Shown here: in pieces, positions 25,675-33,118 of the stretch
Layout: each line of letters opens with the position of its first letter
Position numbering within the stretch: the stretch's first letter is position 1
NCBI GenBank assembly: GCA_024398515.1
Contig: JAKSIZ010000018.1
Location: forward strand, 1 to 44,199
From: Bacteroidaceae bacterium
GTDB taxonomy: Bacteria > Bacteroidota > Bacteroidia > Bacteroidales > Bacteroidaceae
Length of the DNA stretch: 44,199 nucleotides
Direction: 5' to 3'
Program-made: the position numbers and the translations under genes
Notes under the pieces: generated by a model
What the model saw: the letters and a program-made list of their open reading frames with translations, nothing else
Told to the model about the DNA's origin: nothing
The model's database searches: none

Positions 25675-28600
25675 CGGCATCAATCGTTGAAATACCAAGG
25701 GTGATTTCCTCAAGCACATCGAGCAAAACCTTTACGGTTTCCAATGATGTGAACGTAGTTATATTGTTCTCCACGGCAGCACGACGTATCTCATAACCGT
25801 CAAGATGGTCGTGATGCTGGTTGATATCAATGATGTTTATGACATAACGAACGTGCCCTTTCTGCAAAGAGTGAATTATATCATTGTCGCCACGTCCCAC
25901 CTTTTGCAATGTGCGAGTCTTTATTCCGTGGGCTATCATACAATCTGCCGTACTGCGTGTTGCCTCGATATTAAAACCGAGATTGTAGAATCTACGAATC
26001 AGTGGCACAGCAATCTCCTTTGCAGCATCGCAAAGACTGACAATGATAGTGCCGTATGTTGCCATCTTCATGCCCGAACTTTGCAAAGACTTGTATAGGG
26101 CACGGGTGAGAGACTTGTCGTAGCCAATGGCTTCACCCGTTGATTTCATTTCAGGCGAAAGGTAAGACTCCATGCCGCGTATCTTCGCAAACGAGAATGC
26201 AGGTGCTTTCACAAACCAGCGACCACGTTCACGTGCACAGACTTCAAAGATGCCTTGACGGCGCAAAGAGTCGCCAAGCATTACGCGAGTGGCTATGTGT
26301 GCCATTGGGATATTTGTAGATTTTGAGATGAAAGGCACTGTTCGCGAAGAACGTGGATTGACTTCGATGACATAAACCTTGTCGTCTGGGTCAACGATAA
26401 ACTGTATATTGTAAAGTCCTACAATACCTATTTCCAATCCCAACTGCACGGTATAGCTGATGATAGTGTCCTTCACCTTCTGGCTGACGCTGAAAGTTGG
26501 ATAGACACTGATACTGTCGCCGGAATGGATACCCGTCTTCTCAACATGCTCCATCACTCCTGGAACATAGACATCACGTCCGTCGCAGATAGCATCAACC
26601 TCAAGTTCCTTGCCTTCGATGTACTTATCGACGAGAACAGGACGGTCAGCATCAATCTCAACAGCAGTGTGGAGATAGTGGCGAAGTGCTTCTTCGTTGC
26701 TGACAATCTGCATGGCACGACCACCGAGCACATAACTTGGACGAACAAGAACCGGATAACCTATACGTTCGGCAACCTTAACTCCAGTTTCTATGTCTGT
26801 CACGGCTTCTGATTCTGGCTGAGGAATGCCAATCTTGTCCATAATCTTCTTGAAACAATCACGGTCTTCGGCGTTCTGTATTGCCTGTGTGTCAGTTCCG
26901 ATAATGTTTACTCCAAGGTTGGCTATTGGTTCAGCAAGGTTAATTGCAGTCTGTCCACCAAGCGAAACAATCACTCCTTTTGGCTGTTCACGGTCAATAA
27001 CATTCATCACATCTTCGACTGTAAGCGGTTCGAAGAACAGTTTGTCGCTCGTAGTATAGTCGGTGCTTACGGTTTCCGGATTGTTGTTTATGATGATTGC
27101 TTCGTATCCTGCCTTCTGCAATGACCATACAGCATGAACGGTAGAATAGTCAAACTCTACGCCCTGACCAATACGAATCGGTCCGGCACCAAGCACAAGT
27201 ATCTTGTCCTTTGAGTTCTTGCTTACGACAGGAGCATTATCTTTTGCCAGATAACTTGAATATAAATAAGGAAGATGTGCGTCCTGCGGATAACTGTTGA
27301 CGTGAATATACGATGGATATATGTTATTCTCCTTGCGCAAACGATATATATCTTCTTGCGACTTGCCCCAAAGCATCCCGATAAACTTATCCGAGAATCC
27401 CATCTTCTTTGCCTTTACAAGCACATCGTTGTCTTGTCCTGCCTTGAGTTCCGACTCCATGTCAACTATTTCCTTGAACTTTCCGAGGAAATACTTTTCT
27501 ATCTGAGTCTTCTCATAAATCTCCTCAATGCCGACACCATTACGCAGCAACTGCGCAACAGCATAAAGACGATCGTCAGGACTTTCGCTTATGTATTGGA
27601 GCAAATCATCGTTATTCCAGTTGTTGAACTTCTTATTATATATGTGACATACGCCTGTTTCGAGTGAACGAACAGCCTTGAGCAGCGACTCCTCAAACGT
27701 CTTGCCTATGCTCATCACCTCACCTGTCGCCTTCATCTGAGTGCCAAGACGGTTGGAAGCATCGGCAAACTTATCGAAAGCAAAGCGTGGAACCTTCGTC
27801 ACAATATAGTCAAGCGAAGGCTCGAAGTTTGCAGGAACACCATTGAGCATTATTTCGTCAAGCGTAAGACCAACTGCAATCTTTGCCGTAACACGTGCTA
27901 TCGGATAGCCACTTGCCTTTGATGCAAGTGCAGATGAACGTGAAACGCGAGGGTTTACTTCTATCAGATAATACTCCGACGAGTTTGGATTCAGTGCAAA
28001 CTGCACGTTGCAACCACCTGCTATACCGAGTTCCTTTATAATCTTCTTCGCTGAAGTTTCGAGCATCTTGAAGTCGTGGTCGCTTAGTGTAAGTATAGGA
28101 GCAACGACAATCGAGTCGCCTGTATGCACTCCTACAGGGTCAACATTCTCCATTCCACAGATGTCGAGTATCGTATCGTTCGAGTCGCGCATCACTTCAA
28201 ACTCTATTTCCTTGTAGCCTTTAACGCTCTTTTCAACCAAGACCTGACTTACTGGCGACAAAGAAAGAGCTACATGCATGAGTTCACGGCACTCTTCTTC
28301 ATTATATGCAAAGCCTCCACCTGTTCCGCCAAGCGTATAAGCCGGACGAAGTACAACGGGATAACCTATTTCCTTGGCGGCTTCGAGTCCTTCTTCCAAC
28401 GAGTTTGCTATGCGCGAAGGAATGACTGGTTCGCCAATACTCTGGCACATTTCCTTGAAAAGTTTCCTGTCTTCTGCCCTTTCGATACTGTGCAGAGGGG
28501 TGCCGAGAATCTCTACATCGCACTCTTCAAGCACACCTTTTCGTGCCAGTTGAACGCAAAGATTAAGTCCTGTCTGCCCTCCAAGACCAGGAAGTATTGC

Positions 28601-28849
28601 GTCAGGACGCTCGTAACGAACTATCTTCGCCACGTATTCCAACGTCAGAGGTTCCATATACACCTTGTCTGCCATCTGCGGATCGGTCATTATGGTTGCC
28701 GGATTACTGTTTACCAGCACCACTTCGTAACCTTCTTCACGCAAAGCAATACATGCTTGTGTGCCTGCATAATCGAACTCTGCTGCCTGACCGACAACGA
28801 TTGGACCTGAGCCAATCACCAATACTTTCTTAATATCTGTACGTTTCAT
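25667..28849 (-). CDS. carB: Carbamoyl-phosphate synthase, large subunit
   Basis: A 1060-residue protein with two homologous ATP-grasp halves and a C-terminal MGS-like allosteric domain (about 935-1060). The first half starts VLVIGSGPIVVGQAAEFDYAG and the second ILVLGAGPIRIGQGVEFDYS; ATP-grasp motifs RPAYTLGGTGGGFAYN and RPSYVLGGRAMQIV are intact. It makes carbamoyl phosphate for PyrB. The small glutaminase subunit carA, which usually sits beside it, is not in this window, so it must be encoded elsewhere or the enzyme uses free ammonia. The ATG overlaps the pyrC stop by 4 nt. Confidence 0.97.
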   Translation of the reverse strand: MKRTDIKKVLVIGSGPIVVGQAAEFDYAGTQACIALREEGYEVVLVNSNPATIMTDPQMADKVYMEPLTLEYVAKIVRYERPDAILPGLGGQTGLNLCVQLARKGVLEECDVEILGTPLHSIERAEDRKLFKEMCQSIGEPVIPSRIANSLEEGLEAAKEIGYPVVLRPAYTLGGTGGGFAYNEEECRELMHVALSLSPVSQVLVEKSVKGYKEIEFEVMRDSNDTILDICGMENVDPVGVHTGDSIVVAPILTLSDHDFKMLETSAKKIIKELGIAGGCNVQFALNPNSSEYYLIEVNPRVSRSSALASKASGYPIARVTAKIAVGLTLDEIMLNGVPANFEPSLDYIVTKVPRFAFDKFADASNRLGTQMKATGEVMSIGKTFEESLLKAVRSLETGVCHIYNKKFNNWNNDDLLQYISESPDDRLYAVAQLLRNGVGIEEIYEKTQIEKYFLGKFKEIVDMESELKAGQDNDVLVKAKKMGFSDKFIGMLWGKSQEDIYRLRKENNIYPSYIHVNSYPQDAHLPYLYSSYLAKDNAPVVSKNSKDKILVLGAGPIRIGQGVEFDYSTVHAVWSLQKAGYEAIIINNNPETVSTDYTTSDKLFFEPLTVEDVMNVIDREQPKGVIVSLGGQTAINLAEPIANLGVNIIGTDTQAIQNAEDRDCFKKIMDKIGIPQPESEAVTDIETGVKVAERIGYPVLVRPSYVLGGRAMQIVSNEEALRHYLHTAVEIDADRPVLVDKYIEGKELEVDAICDGRDVYVPGVMEHVEKTGIHSGDSISVYPTFSVSQKVKDTIISYTVQLGLEIGIVGLYNIQFIVDPDDKVYVIEVNPRSSRTVPFISKSTNIPMAHIATRVMLGDSLRRQGIFEVCARERGRWFVKAPAFSFAKIRGMESYLSPEMKSTGEAIGYDKSLTRALYKSLQSSGMKMATYGTIIVSLCDAAKEIAVPLIRRFYNLGFNIEATRSTADCMIAHGIKTRTLQKVGRGDNDIIHSLQKGHVRYVINIIDINQHHDHLDGYEIRRAAVENNITTFTSLETVKVLLDVLEEITLGISTIDADE

Positions 28850-30012
28850 TTATTTATTATTTTGCCATATAATTCCATTCCGTCAAACGGACACGAGCGG
28901 CCTTTGCTCTTAAAAGTCGTTGCATCCAACGTAAAAGGTGTCGCGAAATCTACCTTTATATAATAAGGTGGTTGCGTCATTCCGAGTATGCGATAGTCAT
29001 TGCGACTCATGAGGTCAACCATTCTTTCCATCGTGATGATGCCTGTCCTCACGAAAAATGTATATACAACAGGCAATGCACTCTCCAAACCGACGATGCC
29101 ACAAGCACTATCCCTGAACCCACGCGACTTCTCTTCCTCGGTGTGAGGAGCATGGTCGGTGGCGATTACGTCAATTGTTCCGTCGATGAGTGCGGCAATC
29201 AGGGCCTTTTGGTCAGCCTCTTCGCCTATCGGAGGGTTCATTCTGAATGCTCCGGAGTCGGGCACTGGACGGCTGAACAGAAGGTAATGCGGTGCTGTCT
29301 CGCACGTCACCTTCACTCCATCTGCCTTTCCTTTCCTTATATAATATAGGCTTTCCTTTGTCGAGATGTGGCAAAGATGCAGACGACATCCCGTCTTTTT
29401 TGCCAGTCTTATATCCCTTTCGACTTCTGTATATTCCCTTTCGCGGTCGTCGCCCGTGCCTTTTTCGCAGTGAGCAACAATCAATCCGCCAAGCGAAGCG
29501 ACGCGTCTCATGCACTCTTCCATCAGTTCATCGTCGTCAATTCCACTGCCGTCGTCGCTAAATCCAGCCACGTATGGCATCATTTCCGCGTATTCTGCCG
29601 GTTCCTTTCCTGCCCTACCCTTGGTGATACAGCCGTATGGAAGCACCTTCACACGGGCATTGCGTTGAATAATATCAAGCTGAACCTTTAGGTTTTCGAG
29701 GCAATCTGGCGCTGGATTCAGGTTTGGCATTGTGCATACCAGACCATAACCTGCAGCCTCGGCAGCCATGCTTCCTGTCAGAATTGTCTCTTTCGACTCG
29801 TATCCAGGTTCGCGAAAGTGTACGTGAAGGTCGGCAAGAGCGGGTATAAAAAAAGACGGATTGCTTATAGGGCAATCCGTCTTTATATCATTAACGACAG
29901 GTGAAGGGGCAATGGAGCCTACTTTATGGCGGCTATCAGCGCAGCCACAAACACATTGGCTCTCAGCCAACTCACACACCTTTGTTCTTATGATTTCTGT
30001 AAAACTTAGCAT
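28846..30012 (-). CDS. pyrC: Dihydroorotase (type I)
   Basis: A 388-residue amidohydrolase that cyclises carbamoyl aspartate to dihydroorotate. The metal-site motif DLHVHFREPG (His63, His65) starts the barrel; MPNLNPAPDC, the HCE and HLCHIST histidines, and ATDHAPHTEEEK complete the site. The N-terminal 60 residues (MLSFTEIIRTKVCEL..) do not look like the usual opening beta segment, and residues 44-55 (KTDCPISNPSFF) are encoded by a perfect terminator hairpin. It is the first gene of the nucleotide run, starting about 14 nt after the predicted transcription start. carB follows with a 4-nt overlap. Confidence 0.92.
   Translation of the reverse strand: MLSFTEIIRTKVCELAESQCVCGCADSRHKVGSIAPSPVVNDIKTDCPISNPSFFIPALADLHVHFREPGYESKETILTGSMAAEAAGYGLVCTMPNLNPAPDCLENLKVQLDIIQRNARVKVLPYGCITKGRAGKEPAEYAEMMPYVAGFSDDGSGIDDDELMEECMRRVASLGGLIVAHCEKGTGDDREREYTEVERDIRLAKKTGCRLHLCHISTKESLYYIRKGKADGVKVTCETAPHYLLFSRPVPDSGAFRMNPPIGEEADQKALIAALIDGTIDVIATDHAPHTEEEKSRGFRDSACGIVGLESALPVVYTFFVRTGIITMERMVDLMSRNDYRILGMTQPPYYIKVDFATPFTLDATTFKSKGRSCPFDGMELYGKIINK
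29848..29884 (-). terminator. Intrinsic terminator / attenuator inside the 5' part of pyrC
   Basis: On the minus strand, AAAGACGGATTGC (29884-29872) pairs perfectly with GCAATCCGTCTTT (29864-29852), 13 bp with a 7-nt loop. A run of seven T (29854-29848) follows at once. This is a complete Rho-independent terminator, yet it is in frame within pyrC codons 44-55, about 140-175 nt after the predicted transcription start. A translating ribosome close behind RNA polymerase would prevent the hairpin, so an attenuator is plausible. Confidence 0.75.
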
Positions 30013-30032
30013 CCCGAACTTGATTTCGACTA

Positions 30033-30063
30033 CAAAGGTACAATAAATTTTTCATTCCACAAA
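30033..30063 (-). promoter_or_regulatory. Promoter of the pyrC-carB-...-purD run
   Basis: Read on the minus strand: TTTG (30063-30060), 19 nt, TACCTTTG (30040-30033), an exact Bacteroidetes promoter. The predicted start of transcription is near 30026, giving a very short leader before the pyrC ATG. It is the only clear promoter found for the 19.5-kb minus-strand run. Confidence 0.8.
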
Positions 30064-30086
30064 ATAATTTTCTACAATTTTTTTAT

Positions 30087-30094
30087 TACTTTTG
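30087..30094 (+). promoter_or_regulatory. -7 box for pgeF (possible leaderless mRNA)
   Basis: TACTTTTG ends only 4 nt before the pgeF ATG at 30099, so transcription would start at or next to the A of the start codon. No clear -33 TTTG is seen 19-21 nt upstream. It is back to back with the pyrC promoter in an 86-nt divergent region. Confidence 0.5.
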
Positions 30095-30098
30095 CAGC

Positions 30099-30791
30099 AT
30101 GAATTGTAAGTTACTGAGATATAACATCGGTCTTGGTGCAGAGGCTTTCTCTACCGAAAAGGATGCTGAACTGCCTTATCACGTCATTCAGGCTCACCAG
30201 ACTCATACGGATCGTATTGCCGTAATCACCGACCCAACTACCACACGCGAACAGTTGGAGGGCATTGATGCTCTGATTACTCGGCTGCCAAACTGCGCAA
30301 TAGGTGCACGGACTGCCGACTGTGTACCAGTGTTATTATACGACCCCGTGCGGCGCATCGTTGCTGCTGTCCATAGCGGATGGCGCGGTACGGTATTGAA
30401 AATCTCGCAAAAGACCATTCGCCGCATGGCTGATGAGTTTGGCACCCAAGCACAAGACCTCCGTGCCGTCATTGGTCCAAGCATTGGCATGGATGCGTTT
30501 CAAGTGGGCGAAGAAGTGGTCGAAGCATTCCGAAACGCTGGTTTCCCATTACACCTTATATATAAATATAGGGAGGGTGAAACTATACCATTATATAATG
30601 GTCACCATATTGACCTTTGGAAAGCAAACAAGTGGTTGCTCACCGAGGCAGGAGTGAATGCCGAGAACATACAGATTGCCGGCGTGTGTTCATACACTCA
30701 CCACGACCGTTTCAACTCTGCCCGTTGGGACAAGAACAATAAAACCCAACGCACTATCAACGCCATTAAGCTTAGTTGTTTGGAAGATTAG
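30099..30791 (+). CDS. pgeF: YfiH/PgeF-family purine nucleoside phosphorylase (laccase-domain protein)
   Basis: A 230-residue protein of the former 'multicopper polyphenol oxidase' family. The family is now known for purine nucleoside phosphorylase/adenosine deaminase activity and linked in E. coli to peptidoglycan editing. The metal-site residues are visible in QAHQTHTD, GARTADCVPVLLYD and AAVHSGWRGT, with SYTHHDRFNSAR near the end. Length is normal. It is divergent from pyrC, and a purine-salvage role would fit the neighbouring nucleotide genes. The start codon is almost on the predicted transcription start. Family sure; physiological role less so. Confidence 0.9.
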   Translation: MNCKLLRYNIGLGAEAFSTEKDAELPYHVIQAHQTHTDRIAVITDPTTTREQLEGIDALITRLPNCAIGARTADCVPVLLYDPVRRIVAAVHSGWRGTVLKISQKTIRRMADEFGTQAQDLRAVIGPSIGMDAFQVGEEVVEAFRNAGFPLHLIYKYREGETIPLYNGHHIDLWKANKWLLTEAGVNAENIQIAGVCSYTHHDRFNSARWDKNNKTQRTINAIKLSCLED

Positions 30792-30861
30792 TCGTTTAGT
30801 CGTTTGGGAAATGGTCGTTTCGTCGTTTGTGAGATGGTCGTTTCGTCGTTTCTATTTCATG
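30791..30861 (+). repeat. Imperfect 23-bp tandem repeat downstream of pgeF
   Basis: About three units built of GTCGTTTCGTCGTTT plus a variable tail ending in ATG: 30791-30813, 30814-30836 and 30837-30861. The unit itself contains a doubled GTCGTTT. It begins at the last base of the pgeF stop codon. The period is not a multiple of 3, so it is not coding. Probably a small minisatellite. Confidence 0.75.
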
Positions 30862-30887
30862 GAGATTACAAGTATAATTTTGACGGT

Positions 30888-30990
30888 TGAACGAATGGCT
30901 TTCGGAAGACGAGCGTTTAACTCGGAAAAAAGTTGTACAACTTTCAGTGAAAAGTTGTACAACTTTTGCTCGAAAGTTGTACAACTTTTT
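30888..30990. repeat. Triple-palindrome element D (right arm missing)
   Basis: Three perfect 16-bp palindromes AAAGTTGTACAACTTT at 30929-30944, 30951-30966 and 30973-30988, period 22. The left arm (TGAACGAATGGCTTT...CGAGCGTTTAACTCGG) is clearly homologous to the arms of A-C and E. No matching right arm follows: the sequence instead turns into an unrelated ACCCCCT/AGGGGT hairpin near 30993-31022. The palindrome word differs completely from the other elements. Confidence 0.85.
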
Positions 30991-31133
30991 TCACCCCCTA
31001 ACAGAGAGTATTCTGAAGGGGTTCGAAGACTTCGCCAAAAACATCCCTTCAACATGGCAAACAAACAAGCAGGAACCGACGTTCAAAAAAAGAGATTTTT
31101 TACGATTTCTTGCAAAAAAACTAAAGAAAAATG

Positions 31134-31163
31134 TTTGTGTTTGGAAAAAAAGTATTAACTTTG
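31134..31163 (+). promoter_or_regulatory. Promoter of rplU-rpmA
   Basis: TTTG (31134-31137), 18 nt, TAACTTTG (31156-31163). Transcription would start near 31170 and produce a leader of about 97 nt before rplU. The stretch 31061-31133 between element D and this promoter shows no other feature. Confidence 0.7.
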
Positions 31164-31164
31164 C

Positions 31165-31266
31165 AGCCGATTTTGGAAAATAGTCCGATTTAGGCTCAAT
31201 GAAGTAGGCGCGGAAAGCCGCGACTCGCCTTGCGGAAAAACCCGTTTAAAAATAAGAAAAAACAAA
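31165..31266 (+). promoter_or_regulatory. 5' leader of rplU with GC-rich hairpin
   Basis: A leader of about 100 nt in which CGCGG (31209-31213) pairs with CCGCG (31218-31222) and the outer AGG/CCT extends the stem; AGGCG (31206-31210) with CGCCT (31226-31230) is an alternative pairing. It may be a ribosomal-protein autoregulatory leader, as known for L21 leaders in several bacteria; the match to any defined family was not checked. Confidence 0.45.
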
Positions 31267-31584
31267 ATGTACGTAATTGCAAACATGAACGGTCAGCAGA
31301 TGAAGGTTGAAGAGGGTAAGAAACTCTTCGTGCATCACCTCAAAGGTGTTGATGCAGGCCAGACTGTTGAATTTGATGAAGTATTGTTGGCTGACAACAA
31401 CGGTGCAGTCACAGTAGGAACTCCTTACATCGAAGGAGCAAAGGTAGTGTGTGAAGTAAAGTCGCCACTCGTAAAGGGCGATAAGGTTATCATCTTCCGT
31501 ATGAAGCGCCGCAAGGACTCAAAGAAGAAGAATGGTTACCGCGAACAGTTCACTGAGGTAGTAGTTAAACAAGTTATCGCTTAA
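31267..31584 (+). CDS. rplU: 50S ribosomal protein L21
   Basis: A 105-residue ribosomal protein with the standard start [20 protein letters not shown] and the basic C-terminal [21 protein letters not shown], which is the 23S rRNA-binding tail. Length is typical. It is followed 24 nt later by rpmA, the conserved L21-L27 pair. It is preceded by a structured leader. Confidence 0.99.
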   Translation: MYVIANMNGQQMKVEEGKKLFVHHLKGVDAGQTVEFDEVLLADNNGAVTVGTPYIEGAKVVCEVKSPLVKGDKVIIFRMKRRKDSKKKNGYREQFTEVVVKQVIA

Positions 31585-31608
31585 CTTAATTTAAAAGGAG
31601 AAAACATT

Positions 31609-31887
31609 ATGGCACATAAAAAAGGTGTTGGTAGTTCAAAGAACGGTCGTGAATCACACGCACAACGATTAGGCGTTAAGATATGGGGTGGACAGGAAGT
31701 TACAGCAGGTAACATCATCGTTCGCCAGCGTGGAACAAAGCACAATCCAGGTCTCAATGTAGGTAAAGGTAAGGACGATACACTCTATGCACTCATTGAC
31801 GGAACAGTAAACTTCCGCAAGACTCGCAACGACAAGAGCATCGTTTCAGTCATCCCTTTCGAGGCTAAAACAGAAGCAGAAGCATAG
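31609..31887 (+). CDS. rpmA: 50S ribosomal protein L27
   Basis: A 92-residue protein with the family signature [20 protein letters not shown] followed by LGVKIWGGQ and [15 protein letters not shown]. Its N-terminus reaches the peptidyl-transferase centre. There is no N-terminal cleavable extension of the Firmicutes kind: the protein starts directly at MAHKKG. It is second in the rplU-rpmA operon, followed by a terminator. Confidence 0.99.
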   Translation: MAHKKGVGSSKNGRESHAQRLGVKIWGGQEVTAGNIIVRQRGTKHNPGLNVGKGKDDTLYALIDGTVNFRKTRNDKSIVSVIPFEAKTEAEA

Positions 31888-31929
31888 TTTCATTATTTCA
31901 TAAATAAGATTTTTAATTTATTTGACAAG

Positions 31930-31959
31930 GTGCATCAATACAAATTGGTGCACTTTTTT
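31930..31959 (+). terminator. Terminator of the rplU-rpmA operon
   Basis: GTGCATCAAT (31930-31939) pairs with ATTGGTGCAC (31944-31953), ten pairs including one G-U, with an ACAA loop, then six T. It ends the ribosomal-protein operon 43 nt after the rpmA stop. Confidence 0.9.
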
Positions 31960-31970
31960 GTTGAAAAATG

Positions 31971-32001
31971 ATTGTAGTTTGAAAAATTTTGTGTAAGTTT
32001 G
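31971..32001 (+). promoter_or_regulatory. Promoter of the outer-membrane-like gene
   Basis: ATTG (31971-31974), 19 nt, TAAGTTTG (31994-32001), 28 nt before the chosen start at 32029. It lies just after the rpmA terminator and excludes the longer frame that opens at 31999. Confidence 0.65.
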
Positions 32002-32028
32002 CAGTCGGAAACTATAAACATCAAGAAT

Positions 32029-33039
32029 ATGAAACGTATTATCACAGGAATAGCAATCGTTGTGTTAAGTGTATCTTACTGTTTAGCACAAGGCACAGCA
32101 GGCCTCATCGGAGAGAACGACAAGAAAATTCTTAACCACCTTGACCTATCGTTCACGGCAGGAACAACAGGCCTCGGCTTTGACCTTGCAGCTCCTATTG
32201 GCAATATAGTACAGATCCGTGCAGGCTATTCTATTATGCCTCACTTCAAATATAATATGGACTTCGGCATACAAGTAGGCGACGATCCGGCAACAAGTCA
32301 AACTAAATTTGAAAAACTATCGGGCATGTTGACACAACTGACAGGCAACAAAGTTGACAACCATGTGACTATGGAAGGACGTCCACGCTACTATAACTTC
32401 AGTTTGCTGATTGACGTTTTCCCATTCAAGAACAATAAGCACTGGCACTTTACAGGCGGATTCTTCGTTGGTCCAAGCAAAGTTGCCGATGCAATAAACA
32501 GTATTGGCGACATGCAATCGCTCATGGGCGTGAACATTTACAATAACATCTACGACAAAGTCTATAGAGGCGAACCACTGATAAAATGGAACGAAAACGA
32601 CATTTACCTTGACCCTGCATACGAGGACAAGATACTCTCATACGGACGAATGGGCATACATGTCGGCGATTTTAATAAGGACATCTATGCCGACGTAAAT
32701 GGACAGAGCACCCTAATTCACAAAAAAGGTGACCCATATATGATGGAACCAGGCGAAGACGGCATGGTAAGTGCCGATGCAACAGCAAATTCTTTCAAAC
32801 CTTATATAGGGTTCGGATATGGCGGAAGGCTTATCAAGAACAACGACAAGTATAAAATTTCATTTGATTGTGGCGTAATGTTCTGGGGCGGAAAGCCTGA
32901 TGTCATCACTCACGATGGCGTGAACCTGACACAAGACTTGGACAATATCTGGGGCGATTTGGACAACTATGTCAAGTTTGCAAAGAAAGTTACGGTCTTT
33001 CCAGAGCTCAATCTTAGAATTTCAAGGACAATATTTTAA
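32029..33039 (+). CDS. Secreted protein, probable outer-membrane beta-barrel, unknown function
   Basis: A 336-residue protein with a clear signal peptide (MKRIITGIAIVVLSVSYCLAQ). The body alternates short polar turns and amphipathic strands (FDLAAPIGNIVQIRAGYSI, PYIGFGYGGRLIKNNDKYKI), and the chain ends in Phe (LNLRISRTIF), as beta-barrel outer-membrane proteins do. It has no known enzyme motif. The start was chosen at the signal peptide rather than ten codons upstream, because the promoter overlaps the upstream option. It is monocistronic, between the ribosomal operon and proS. Function is not recognised. Confidence 0.75.
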   Translation: MKRIITGIAIVVLSVSYCLAQGTAGLIGENDKKILNHLDLSFTAGTTGLGFDLAAPIGNIVQIRAGYSIMPHFKYNMDFGIQVGDDPATSQTKFEKLSGMLTQLTGNKVDNHVTMEGRPRYYNFSLLIDVFPFKNNKHWHFTGGFFVGPSKVADAINSIGDMQSLMGVNIYNNIYDKVYRGEPLIKWNENDIYLDPAYEDKILSYGRMGIHVGDFNKDIYADVNGQSTLIHKKGDPYMMEPGEDGMVSADATANSFKPYIGFGYGGRLIKNNDKYKISFDCGVMFWGGKPDVITHDGVNLTQDLDNIWGDLDNYVKFAKKVTVFPELNLRISRTIF

Positions 33040-33047
33040 CAGTTTAT

Positions 33048-33078
33048 TTTGCGATTACCGTTTTTTTTAGTAACTTTG
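33048..33078 (+). promoter_or_regulatory. Promoter of proS
   Basis: TTTG (33048-33051), 19 nt, TAACTTTG (33071-33078), followed by a leader of about 35 nt that contains the AT-rich word TTATATATAATAAGG (33088-33102). Confidence 0.8.
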
Positions 33079-33118
33079 CCGACCAATTATATATAATAAG
33101 GTATCTTTTTATAATTTT

